Origin: Watersipora subatra
Lineage: Eukaryota; Bryozoa; Gymnolaemata; Cheilostomatida; Watersiporidae
Assembly: GCF_963576615.1 (NCBI RefSeq)
Contig: NC_088708.1
Coordinates: forward strand, 59,879,196-59,943,195
Direction of reading: 5' to 3'
DNA: 64,000 nucleotides
Each line of letters starts with the position of its first letter. Within the stretch, counting starts at the first letter, position 1. Below the pieces are notes generated by a model. That model did not search any database. It was not told the DNA's origin and saw nothing but the letters and a program-made list of their open reading frames with translations. Made by a program: the position numbers and the translations under genes. Of this stretch, positions 24,410 to 36,321 are shown piece by piece.

Positions 24410-25434
24410 TAATGCAACCAACAATCAATAGGAAAAGTTACAAAGCACACTGTGTAAATCTATTGAAGGCCTTTCAATATTATTTTATCATTTCATTGTC
24501 ATTTACCAAAAGTTGACTTATTTATAATGTAATAATAACATCTGTGAACAGAAAGATGTTCATTATAAATTTTCCGGTAGTTTTTACTGATCATTCTTTC
24601 AATTTTGTAACAACTTCTAACTGTTATGAAAAAAATTTAAACCAAATTTCAAAGAATATGAGTTGAATAAATCATAAAATGAATGGTAGTTTCTATCACT
24701 GCATTGTTTCTTGTGATGTGTATTTCTCGTATAAACCTTGCATTGGTACTGTATGAGAAGCCCAAAGAATATGCTAAGAATGTGTTTTGCCAAAATGCAG
24801 CTATTGGAAACTTCTACAGCTAGCTGCTAGTCATCAAGCTCACCCAATAACAGAATGGCTGTGTTATCTTATAATAGATCCTTCAAGTTAAACGTTTACA
24901 GCCTTGTTAAAGTTACAGAGCTGTCCAATATTCTCTCTGTTGGGATGAAGCAGAGCATTCGTTCTGCAAATCGAAGAATTTTGAATAAGGATTGTGATGG
25001 GTGATATAAACCTCTTCTTCTTTTACTTCTACAAGGTGGGATGAATTTTGTAGAGGAAGAGGTAGCGTTGAGGAGAGTGAGGAAAGGAAACATCTGCCTT
25101 TGCTTGTTTCATACATTAAGAGTAGGTCCATTGCTCAATCATTTTATGTACTACTACTGAATGTCCGGTGTTGCATGGGTAATATAAAAAGTTCTTGCAT
25201 GGAAAATTTATTTTTAATAAATTCATACAGCATTTATCATTTAAACTTTTAAATAAAGGTCTTTGTTTATTTCTGCGTGTGCTATAAGTCTAATTAAGTT
25301 TATGTTATATATACATATATTTATAGGATTGTGGGAAAGTCTGGGCACCAATTTTTCTTTTAGTATACTGGCAGTTCCGGTGTCATTAAAGATTGGCTGG
25401 TGTAATTAGTATATCCACTATTATTCCATAGTAT
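24410..25434. other. Intergenic, nothing recognised
   Basis: AT-rich. A somewhat GC-richer stretch at 24900-25130 has short open frames on both strands, without recognisable motifs. Confidence 0.3.
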
Positions 25435-25435
25435 G

Positions 25436-25625
25436 GCAAGATGGCTGTGTGGTGTAGTGGTTACCTTGACTGTCTATAAAACCGGTGTTTTCGACTTCAA
25501 TTCCAGTACGAAGTGGTTTTTAGTTCCTAATGTTAGCAAGCTTGAGTATTTTATTTCTAAGCTGGGCATACGGCGGACCAAAAACACCAGCAAACAAACA
25601 CTTAAATTTACACTAGTTGAATGAC
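25436..25625 (+). repeat. tRNA-derived SINE
   Basis: The head has an A box (GGCTGTGTGGTGTAGTGGTT) and a B-box-like TTTTCGACTTCAATTCC about 40 bases later; the body follows. It lacks a foldable acceptor stem, so it is not a functional tRNA gene. The 3' limit is a guess. Confidence 0.55.
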
Positions 25626-25693
25626 CAGCAATGTACAGGTAATAAAAACAGCTTATAAACATTACATTACCTTACCTGCTACATTACTTTTAC

Positions 25694-25731
25694 CAATGAT
25701 ATACAGCCCAAATTGGGGCTGTATATCATTG
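25694..25731. mobile_element. 38-bp micro-MITE: two TIRs and nothing else
   Basis: CAATGATATACAGCCC, a 6-base centre, then GGGCTGTATATCATTG: an inverted repeat made only of the 16-base end of the 821-bp MITE at 23582. It is flanked by a perfect 7-bp direct repeat CTTTTAC at 25687-25693 and 25732-25738, the same duplication length as the larger element, so it appears to have inserted as a unit. Confidence 0.85.
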
Positions 25732-25919
25732 CTTTTACACTACATTATCTGCAACTGTTTATAGGTGTTATTATTCCCCATACAACGCCGGACATTCATC
25801 TATGGAGGCTGTGAGGCCAGATGGTAATCGTTACATGTGACACAATGTCATTAATATTTTCACTATTATTAATGACTATGCTCAGTTGAATATGTAGTCT
25901 AATGAATAAGTTTGCCATC

Positions 25920-26045
25920 TCCAGAACTGGAGGTGCCTTGTTGAGATTCGGTATGACGCGCATTTTTCGTTCCTAAAGCTTTGTGGCTATAACTGGACGA
26001 ACAGACACTGAAACTTTTATATATGTATATAGATGTATCCTCCTA
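25920..26045 (+). repeat. SINE 3'-tail fragment
   Basis: Contains GGCTATAACTGGACGAACAG followed by a TATATA-rich end. The same CTATAACTGGACRAAC motif occurs in the tail of the SINE at 46016. The tRNA head is missing or unrecognisable. Confidence 0.4.
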
Positions 26046-27477
26046 TGTAATACATTATGTCTGCCTGTATAAATGACAGACAATAGTTATTAAAGCAGCT
26101 AAATATTTCGTCATCTGTATTCTTATCTGTTTGCTAAAAACGCAGATCATCTACAGGTCTTGCCCTCTTAGGTCAGCCCAAACAGCAGATTATGATGCCG
26201 ATACCCGCTGCTCAGCTAGCAGCTTATGGATGTGCTAACTAGCTTCAGCATGCAATTTTACGGTGAGATACATCAAGAGAACACAACTTTTGTGTACTAT
26301 ACTGATATTTTACAAAATGGCAATAATAGAGCTACATGGTATTAGCAGTATTGCATTGAAGTATGAAAATACTATTAATATCCTTGATTTAAACATCAAG
26401 TCTTTCAACGCTGACTTGCAAACATAAGAAAAATATATTCAATTATATTGCAGCATATTGTATTAATAGCTGTGATAGCCAAGCAAGATCAAAATCGTGT
26501 ACCCTCTAATCTAAAACCAGCTGTTGTACGAAGACCAATATTAAAAACAATATCCAATATCAACCGTGTGGTCGGTTTAGTTTCATTCGCAACCTATTGA
26601 CAGGAGTAACAGGTTGTGCTAAAATAAACACAGAAGTTTCCTCGGTTCACTACTAGTTTTATCACATTAACACATAGAACGATAAGTGTAAGAGTCGTAA
26701 TGACCTGTACTAGTAATAGCCAATAAAGCGATCTCCTATCTATGTCTATGTTTTTCTGATAGCATGGGCTTTACAGTTTGTTACTATTTTATTTAGATCA
26801 AACTCTTCAATAAAGAATAAAGACCTATTTATATTATAAAGCTTGTCACTAACATGCATTTTTCTAATTTTTTAGCAAAGTGATTCAATTCAGTTTGGAT
26901 ATTAAATTGATTTATTGTTTTTTAGTTTCTATATGAGCTTTCTCGTTCATAAATTTCAGCATTAGATTCTAAGTGCTAGAGATGTTAATTCTTTGGATAT
27001 TCTAGTTCATTGAAGGTTTTGTAAGGTGAGAAACTGTTGGTAATACTAGAAGTATACTTAACTTGTTAACTCCTAATTGTTGACACAGTTTTTACTGGAT
27101 CAATATTGTAAGAGCTATTTGCTGTCTACTTGATACGCTATATACAAAGAAAAATTTATTGCTTAGACATTTTTAAATACACTGCATTAATAAAAGATAA
27201 ACTACTATTTACCTGCAATTACAACCATCGAAAACCCTGGTAAGGGAGTGCATTCTGCAAGCAATCCATTATTACTTAAGAGTTATACTCTTCTTCCTGG
27301 AAAATAATTGCCATTTGTAAATCATCATTCTAAGATTTTTAATATTTATGCAAAAAATTTTTATATTATTTCTCAAATTCACAGAATTGTATTTTAAAAA
27401 ATATTTGCCTTGCTGACTTCCATAAACAAGTTGCAGCTAAAAACAGATATAGTAATTAATATTAGTTCATTCGTTTT
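26046..27477. other. Intergenic, nothing recognised
   Basis: AT-rich DNA with several AATAAA-like strings. No gene or transposon ends that I can support. Confidence 0.3.
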
Positions 27478-28580
27478 TCATGTTATGTTATTACCATTTC
27501 AACTTATATATCAAATTATGTTATATTGTGTTACATTTATATCATATAAAATATACCTGAGCTAAACTAGAGGTTCATGCTATGTTATTACAGTTTCAAC
27601 CTAAAATGTTATCTGTGGTATTTAAGGAATTTACTCACTTGAACACCACACTAACATCAGTGATTAGTAATTACCCTGTCTCACTTTATCCAGACTATGC
27701 GTTTATGATTAATGTCTCAGAAGGCAAGCCGCCTTATTATGGATATCAAGAGTTGCGAGTTCAGTTTATAAGACTTGACCCAGATTTTAGTGCAAGTCTA
27801 AATATGCTATTTATCAGATGTCAGTGTAGCAATAGAAATACTCTTTATTCTCATAAACGAAAACCTTAATACACAAATAGCAAAATTCTAAAATAAAGCA
27901 AAGCAACAATAAGTAATAAAAGCTAAGTAATAAAGTATCTTACGCCAACAGCTGTATCTGCCTTTAAGCTCTGTCTTGTACGTCTACAAGAGGTCACAGT
28001 CAAAAGAGCGAGAGAAAAGGGATGAACTACTATAAATGTTCCTTTTTATAAGCATTTGATTAGCCTAAGAGTAGATGTATAAGCGTTAAGGGTTGTGTCT
28101 TTCGGTTACTGTGGTTGGTCATTGAGGGAGCACTGTCTTCTAGTACGTCAATGGAAATTCACCAGATTAATGAGATGGTATATTCAAATTATTTTGTCAA
28201 TGTCCGGTGTTTAACTGGAAGGAGAATGAATTTCAGCTTCACTTGGTGGTTGATTCTTCTGAGTTTAGAGTTCTTAATTAGCTGGTTGCTGCATTTGAAT
28301 TATTGAACTTTGGATGCCTTCAGGAGACTTGTTGTTGGTGTGGCTTGCTATATGTACGTCCCGTTGTGTGTATTGTGTGAACAACTTCTGGGCTTAATCC
28401 ATTCTTTAGCGGTGTCTTTGTATTTCCAAGCAACAGCATAATGTATGTAAATCCAGTAATCTGTTCCATTCCGTGTCGGTATCGAGTTTTAGTGAAATGT
28501 CAATATAACAATATATCAAATTATGTTATATTGTGTTACATTTATATCATATAAAATATACCTGAGTTAAACTAGAGGGT
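27478..28580. repeat. Tandem ~97-bp duplication split by a ~0.9-kb insert
   Basis: Unit A at 27478-27574 runs from TTCATGTTATGTTATTACC to ACTAGAGG. A second unit begins immediately (TTCATGCTATGTTATTACAG), breaks off near 27601, and its remaining part (ATCAAATTATGTTATATTGT to AACTAGAGG) reappears at 28511-28579. The ~900 bp between contains a 95-codon open frame starting at 27582 with no recognisable motif (PDYAFMINVSEGKPPYYGYQ). No inverted ends were found on the insert. Confidence 0.6.
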
Positions 28581-28964
28581 AGATTCCCAACTGATCTCCA
28601 GGATGTTTGATTTTGAGAATTTATTGGTGAATAGGTATTACTACATCAAATGGCCAGGTAAACCCTGCATGTACAGCTGCAGCATCCCATTTACCGTTAT
28701 CCTACTTAGTGTTAAAATACTGTAAACACTTACTGCTTTTTCAACTCACCAAATCTACTATATAAACGGCAATCGTTGTCTGTCTGTCTATCTATCTATC
28801 TGTCTGTCCGCTTTATAGAGTACCGTACTTTTCGGACTATTAGCCGCTACTTTTATATAAGGGCGTGTCTATTCTGTGTTTTTTTTCACTGCTAGGGCGC
28901 ATTAACGGGAATCTCCGGTTAGTACACGCCTCTATTATAATACGTAACCTGCTATTCATCGTAG

Positions 28965-30376
28965 GGATGGACGATAAATACTGATATGCTAATAGTATGA
29001 GTTGTCTTCTCGATATATTGAGTTACCGATAGCTCCCAAATATGAGCAGTATAAATAAATTATATGGCGGTCTTTTTTTTCGATTCGATCGTACGAAGCA
29101 AACTTAATTAATATGAGTAAGTAGTAAAATTAAATAGTAGTAAATATCAGTAGTGAATTAAATAAAATTTACTACTCTTTAAATAAATTAATGAGTAGTA
29201 AATTACATCTAATTAATATTTACTGCCAACGTGTACCGGGAAGGTCATGTGAACATTTGTTTCTTGCAACCACTAGAAAAACGCTGTTCTCTATATAGTA
29301 GATAGTTGAAATTGAACATAAGACGGAGTCTATATATTCTGAACAATAGAATGTTGCGGAGGTTGACTCACAACATTCATAGGAAGAGGAACCGTCAATA
29401 ACATTGATTTATGGGCTGCAACCACGTCAACATGAACTAAGCTATAGTTAGAAAGCTGAGGTAGTCTAGAATCTTGATATTCTACCAAACGACATCGTCA
29501 GTCTAACTCAACATCTTTTCTACTATTGCGTCTCAGGCTAGAACTTCCAGGTTTAAGGAAAGATTCAATAAGATTGTTACACGCTGGCAGGGCGTCTCTA
29601 ACTAACCTGAGGTGGGAGATTCGGAGGACAAAAAGGTATTCTTTTGGAGTTTGGACTTCCAACGCGGTGAAAGCACTGGGATCGAGATCAACTCAATAAA
29701 GCTATTTGAATTATAGGAAATTTGAACTCAAGGTACTTTGAATTATTACATTGATTGCATTTATCAGTAATGTGATTGATTGAGATAGCTACGCTAGGTT
29801 TGATATAGTGCTGTTATAGCATTGCCTTAGTTATAAAAGCATTAAAAGGAGCTATAACAATATCGTAGATTTTGCCAACATGTTAACAAGACACTGCTAT
29901 TCAAAAAATTCATTGTCTCTATACTCTGTGCATTGATAAAGCGATGTGAGGCTACGAAGCGATCCCCTACTATGTTCCTTATTCTTACAAAACCAATACT
30001 TTCACCACCATCAGAGTCCGTGCTGCTATTGCTATTTTATTGCTATTGCTAATTGCTATTTCTGCGTAATCACAAAAATCTGAATTGGCTATAATAACAT
30101 CAACATAAGTAATTATTTGTTTTAAACTGTAATTAAACTGTTTGCTTTTAAGTTGGAATTGCTCAACCAAAATATTAAAATTAAATTTTAGGCTAATTTT
30201 ATAGAGAAATCTTTGGACAACACTGTCACTTCTATAAAACGCCCTAAAGATCGTTGGTTATGTTATCAACGAATAATAAAATTCAGTTACTAGCAATTGC
30301 TGGGAAAGTCGCAAATATGCGTCTACGGCGGTCGACCATAGAAAACGCATAAATGAGTCTGCTTCAGTGAAAGGGT
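28965..30376. other. Helitron 5' region, no gene recognised
   Basis: The AT-rich stretch lacks the sequence found at the same place in the shorter Helitron. It starts with TAGGGATGGACG, which looks like a hAT end, but no matching right end was found. A moderately GC-rich part at 29340-29700 has broken open frames without identifiable domains. Confidence 0.3.
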
Positions 30377-30950
30377 TAAAAACGTTGGATTTGCCACTGT
30401 TTGTTATAGTAAACATGTACATTTCCTTCCGCAGCTGAGTTACTATTACTTATTTTCCAGCTACAAGTACTGCAGAACTCCAGCTACTACAGAACTTGCA
30501 CGGGTACAGCTACTGCGTTTTACCTACTAAATTTCTACAGCGAAAAGGTTAGTACGTCTTATTCAATATTGTATTGTCTATGAATTGCCACACATCTACT
30601 ACTTAAAAACGTTGGATTTGCCACTGTTCGTGATAATAAACATGTTCATTTCCTTCCGTAGCTGAGTTACTTTTACTTTTTTTCCAGCTACGATTACCAC
30701 AGAACTACAGAACTTGCACGGGTACTGCAACTGTGTTTTACCTACTAAATTTCTACTTCAAAAAGGTAAACACTTCTTATTCAATGTTGTATTGTCTATG
30801 AATTGCCACACATCCACTACTTGAAAACGTTGGATTTGCCACTGTTCGTGATAGTAAACATGTTCATTACCTTCCGCAGCTGACTTACTTTTACTTTTTT
30901 TTCAGCTAGGAGTACTACAGCTACTACAGAACTTGCACGGGTACTTCGAG
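30377..30950 (+). repeat. Three copies of a ~222-bp exon-like cassette
   Basis: Copies start at 30379, 30604 and 30822 with AAAACGTTGGATTTGCCACT. Each contains a pyrimidine-rich acceptor (TTTTCCAG or TTTTTCAG), a short GAACTTGCACGGGTAC-containing segment and, in the first two, an AAAAGGTTAGT or AAAAGGTAAAC donor. The third runs into the start of the Helitron gene. This looks like a tandemly multiplied 5' untranslated exon with its flanking intron. Confidence 0.7.
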
Positions 30951-31045
30951 CGTTGCGATAGGCGACGGTGAGAAGAAAGCGAGCAGCATATATTACAAAA
31001 AAGCACACCATCTTATTCACTTTTAGAAACGGTTTAAGCGGTACA

Positions 31046-34000
31046 ATGCCTCCTAAAAAGCCTACCGCTCAAACGCAAGAACAGATTGATTCCCGTAGAG
31101 AAAGAGACCGAGTTCGCAAAGCAGCAGCTAGACGAGCGGAAACTGCAGAGCAAACACAGCTACTCCTACAACGAAACAGAATAGCTACTGCATCTGCTAG
31201 AAGTGCAGAAACTGCAGAGCAAACACAGATACGCCTACAACGAGACAGAATAGCTACTGCATCTGCTAAAAGTGCAGAAACTGCAGAGCAAACACAGCAA
31301 CGCCTACAACGAGACAGAATAGCTACTGCATCTGCTAGAAGTGCAGAAACTGCAGAGCAAACACAGCTACGCCTACAACGAGACAGAATAGCTACTGCAT
31401 CTGCTAGAAGTGCAGAAACTGCAGAGCAAACACAGCTACGCCTACAACGAGACAGAATAGCTACTGCATCTGCTAGAAGTGCAGAAACTGCAGAGCAAAC
31501 TCAGCTACGCCTACAACGAGACAGAATAGCTACTGCATATGCTAGAAGTGCAGAAACTGCAGAACAAACACAGCTACGCCTACAACGAAACAGAATAGCA
31601 GCAGCTAGAAGAGCAGAAACCGCTGAACAAACACAGGTACATCGAGAGCAGGCCAGAATAGATGCTGCAGCTGCTAGAAGTGCAGAGACTGCTGAGCCGA
31701 CCCAGCAGCGACTCCCACGGCAAGATACACAAACTACAGCAGCTGCTTGGCCGCCACAACCTACCAGGCGCCGTGCATGGGCAGAAAACTTTGCACTTGA
31801 CCACAATCCTGCAACGCAGTAAAGGGCCCATCAGAAATTTTTTATGGGACGAATGTCTAAAAAATGTTCCAGATGTAATGCCTTACGTTGGAAAGACGAG
31901 AGGCCAGGCATTTGTTGCAACAATGGGAAAGTTCGCCTACGACCACTCTCTGAGGGTATTCCACCTGTATTGACTCACCTATTCCAAGGCGCAAATCCTG
32001 ATTCTGAACATTTTTTGGGGAATATACGAAAATATAACAGCTGTTGTCAAATGACATCATTTGAAGCTAAAACCATTGATGAGCCTGGATTTAACCCAAA
32101 TTTCAAGGTTCAGGGTCAAGTCTACCATCTGATTGGATCCTTGCTTCCGATACCGGGTGAGCAACCACAGTTCCTGCAAATCTATTTCATGGGTGACCAG
32201 CAGGCAGAGGCAGAACATCGGCGTGGTATTGTTGAAGGAGTGCGATTAAACGTAATCCGTGAGCTGCAGGATGTTCTACACGAGCAAAATAAATATGTGC
32301 GTGATTTCAAAACTGCTCGGGAGAGGCTGCCTGAAAACACGGATGACTTGCGAATTGTCATTCATGCTGACAAACACCCTGTTGGAGAGCATGAAAGGAG
32401 ATTCAATGCTCCTGTCATAGATGAAGTTGCCATTCAAATAGTTGGACAGCAGTTTGAAAGGCGGGATATTGTTCTGCAGTTACGTAGCAATGAACTGCAG
32501 AGGATATCTGAGACGCACAGAGCATATGACGCCCTGCAGTATCCACTCATTTTCTGGCGAGGTGACGATGGCTACAACTTTCAGCTGCGACAGACTGACA
32601 TTCGCACAGGAGAGCCAGGTACACGAAAGGTTTCTGCTATGGATTTTTATGCTAGCAGACTGATGGTTCGTGATGGTAGCTTCAACTACATTCACAGGTG
32701 CCGAAAGCTGTTTTTGCAGTTTGCAGTTGATATGTACGCTAAAATTGAAACTGAAAGACTTAGCTTTATCCGCCACCATCAGACACGGCTAAGAGCTGAT
32801 GACTACATTCACCTGCGTGATGCAGTGGCTGATGATCGCAATGCAAACCAACTAGGTAACATGGTGATTTTACCTTCATCTTTTACTGGTGGCCCGCGCT
32901 ACATGCATGAGCGTACACAGGATGCCATGACATATGTGCGACATTACGGCAGACCAGACCTCTTCATCACATTTACCTGCAACAGCAAATGGGATGAAAT
33001 TTCCAATGAATTGCTGCCTGGTCAGCAAAGCTATGACAGACACGATGTGGTTGCAAAAGTGTTTCACCTAAAACTAAAGCAACTAATGGATTACATCACC
33101 ACTGGTGCAATATTTGGTGCTGTGCCATGCCATATGTACACCATTGAATGGCAAAAACGTGGACTCCCTCATGCAAACATTCTAATTTGGTTATGCGATC
33201 GCATCAGGCCAGAACAGGTTGATTGTGTCATTTCTGCAGAAATACCAAATCGAGTGGAAGACCCTGAGCTGTTCGAAATTGTCACCAAGCACATGGTACA
33301 TGGTCCATGTGGCCAGCTAAACCCCGGTTCACCCTGCATGAAAGATGGCACATGTACCAAGAAGTACCCTAAGGCTCTCATTAAAGACACAGTTACTGGC
33401 ATAGATGGGTATCCATTGTATCGTCGTCGTTCCGCTGATGATGGAGGTTTCACCAAACAACACACATTGCGAGCTGTTGGAGAGGCCTACGAGATCACTT
33501 TGGACAATAGATGGATAGTGCCTTACTGCCCTTTGCTGTCCAAAGTATTCAATGCACACATCAATGTCGAATTTTGCAACTCAGTAAAATCTATCAAATA
33601 TATTTGCAAATATGTCAATAAGGGTAGTGATCAAGCAGTGTTCGGCTTGGAAAGAGATGGAGCACAGGTTGATGAAGTAGCTCGCTATGAGAGTGGACGG
33701 TATATCAGTGCAAATGAAGCAATGTGGCGCATCTTCAGTCTCCCTATTCATGCACGACACCCGACTGTCCAGCATCTGAGTGTCCATCTTGAGAATGGCC
33801 AGAGAGTGTATTTCGCTGAAGCAAATCTTCAGCAACAACTTCAAGAACCACGTGGCACTACCCTTACCGCCTTTTTCAAGCTTTGTACACTTGATGATTT
33901 TGCCAAGACGCTTCTCTACTGCCAATTGCCAGCCTATTACACCTTTGACGCATCCACAAAATGCTGGAAGAGACGAGTTCATGAAGCTGCTGTGCCTGAT

Positions 34001-35996
34001 CATCCTGGCATATAGCAAACTGATGCCCTAGCACGGGTATACACTGTTCACCCCAACAATCGTGAATGTTTCTTTCTTCGAATCATGCTGCATCACGTAG
34101 TTGGCCCAATGTCCTTTAAGCATTTGAGAACTGTTGAAGGTCATGTCTGTGCCACTTTCCATGAAGCATGCAGACGTTTGGGGCTATTGGAAGATGATGC
34201 ACAGTGGAGGGAGGCCTTGGAAGAAGCTGCAACTGTACGGTCACCTGCCCAACTGCGCAAGTTGTTTGCTATTATGTTGGGCACCTGCCAGCTTTCTCAC
34301 CCTCTTCAGCTGTGGCAAGAGTTTAAGGAACATTTGGCTGAAGACATCCTGTTTCATGAGCGACCACTGCTTCAGGATCAACAACTGCAGTTCACAGATA
34401 GAATGTTCAATATTGCTCTTATATTTATTGAAGACCAAGTGCTTGAGGTCACAAACAACAACCTCTCAGTTTATGGACTTCCCAGGCCTGTTAGAGTGGA
34501 GCAACCTGTTGTTTGCAGGGAAATATTACGCGAAACAGCATATGACCATGAAGAGCTCCGTCGCCATGTTGAAACCAATGAACCGCTGCTGCTGGAAGAG
34601 CAAAGAGCTGCATATAACTCAGTTTTGGAGAAAATTGAACAAAACAGTGGTGGTATGGTGTTTCTTCACGCACCAGGTGGGACCGGCAAAACCTTTGTCA
34701 CTAATCATATATTGGCAAAAGTACGAGAGTCTGGAAAAATTGCTTTAGCTGTAGCTTCATCTGGCATTGCAGCTACCTTACTCCCTGGTGGCCGCACTGC
34801 GCATTCAGCACTGAAACTGCCTCTTAATTTGGCCAGAACTGAGAATCCTGTGTGCAATATCAAAAAGAACAGCGGAACTGCCCAACTTCTGCAACGATGC
34901 GTTCTTATTGTGTGGGATGAGTGCACAATGTCGCACAAGCTCGCATTTGAAGCTTTAAACCTTACCCTAAAGGACTTGCGTGAAAATAATAGACTTTTCG
35001 GTGGGGTAACTCTTTTACTTTCTGGAGATTTTTGCCAAACATTGCCTGTCATACAAAGAGGCACACCTGCTGATAAGATAAATGCATGTATCAAATCATC
35101 ATTTTTGTGGCCGTCTGTTGTGCAGCTGCATTTGACATGAAACATGCGTGCCGCTATTCTTGGTGACGAAACAAGTGCACATTTTGCTGCTGGACTGCTG
35201 CGTATTTGTGAAGGGCGTTTGCCAGTCAGTGCTGAGGATGGTTTGGTGTCACTTGATGGCTACGGCCATAGATATATATACCATAGGTATATATATCTAT
35301 GGCTACGGCACTTTTGTGGATTCAACCGAGCAACTTCAGGAGAACGTTTACCCTAATCTGCGACAGAGGTTCCAAGATGTTGATTGGTTATCTGAGCGAG
35401 CTATTATTTGCCCCCGGAATGATGCAGCTGCTGCCATAAACTCACAGCTTTTAGCCCAACTACCTGGCAATTCAAAAACCTTCACTTCTGTTGATACATC
35501 GTTGACTGATGACGCTGCTGTAGAATATCCTGTGGAATTCTTAAATTCACTGGACTTGCCCAGACTTCCTGCTCATAAATTGCAACTAAAGATAGGAACA
35601 CCGATCATGCTTCTCCGCAACCTCAATCCTCCAAAGTTATGTAATGGCACTCGGCTAATTGTTACGCAAATGTTTTCGCACGTAATTCAGGCCAAAATCA
35701 TTTCAGCATCTGGTAGAGGAGAATACGTTTTTATTCCAAGGATCCCAATTATTCCAACTGATCTACCATTTGAATTTAAAAGGATTCAGTTCCCCATCAG
35801 AGTCTGCTTTGCTATGACCATCAACAAGTCGCAAGGTCAATCCCTCAAAGTAGCTGGTATCGACTTACTGTCCCCTTGCTTTAGCCATGGCCAGCTGTAT
35901 GTTGCCTGCTCAAGAGTAGGCACAAGCCGAAAACTGTATGTTCATACACCCGACAGAAAAACAAAAAATGTTGTCTATCCGCAAGTGTTGCGTTGA
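31046..35996 (+). pseudogene. Helitron Rep/PIF1-helicase gene (decayed)
   Basis: About 1,635 codons in one frame from MPPKKPTAQ (31046). An N-terminal array of 23-residue repeats (RSAETAEQTQLRLQRDRIA) spans 31130-31640. A Cys cluster (KKCSRCNAL, CCNNGKV) follows, then the Helitron-like N domain with the HUH motif region QKRGLPHANIL near 33160-33185 and the two tyrosines of KYICKYVNKG near 33600. Next is a PIF1-type 5'-3' helicase: APGGTGKT (Walker A), VWDEC (Walker B), SGDFCQTLPV, INKSQGQSL and YVACSRV. It would nick and unwind DNA for rolling-circle transposition. In-frame stops lie at 31820, 34013-34018 and 35138; a palindromic insertion at 35266 shifts the frame. The second HUH histidine is Asn. 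It is not functional as it stands, but identity to live families appears high. Confidence 0.9.
35266..35308. mobile_element. 34-bp palindromic insertion plus 9-bp duplication
   Basis: A perfect 17-base inverted repeat (CCATAGATATATATACC, loop ATA) at 35266-35302 sits between two copies of TGGCTACGG (35257-35265 and 35300-35308). Removing 43 bases restores the frame (DGYG joined to TFVDSTEQ), so this is a clean insertion with target duplication into the helicase gene. Confidence 0.8.
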
Positions 35997-36321
35997 TTAA
36001 CATTGTCTTATTGTTATGTCATGCTTGCATTAAATTAACATTGTTATTATTGTGTCATGCTATGTTCTTCATGTACTGCTATACCTACCTATTATCCACA
36101 TGCAGCATTTTCTAGCATATTTTTCAGTATATAAATATTTTCATGCATTTGTTTTGCTTACTGTGTCTCATAAAAAGGCTATTGTGTTGGCGTTATGTTT
36201 TATTATTGTAAGGTGCTAATGCTGTATCTGCCTTGACATCGTACTGTCTGTCCTGTTACACATGTAAATTTTACTGATAAATTTTATTAACACAACCACA
36301 TTACTGCAGCACTGTTTGTAT

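Noticed and set aside
24880-25135. Candidate exon in a GC-richer patch
   Set aside because: Short frames on both strands, no convincing splice pair and no motif.
25436-25520. Functional tRNA gene
   Set aside because: A and B boxes are present but the acceptor and anticodon stems cannot be formed; SINE heads fit better. The same holds for 5511, 7505, 46016 and 47450.
28965-29000. Nested hAT starting TAGGGATGGACG in the Helitron
   Set aside because: No right terminus ending CCATCCCTA and no 8-bp duplication found downstream.
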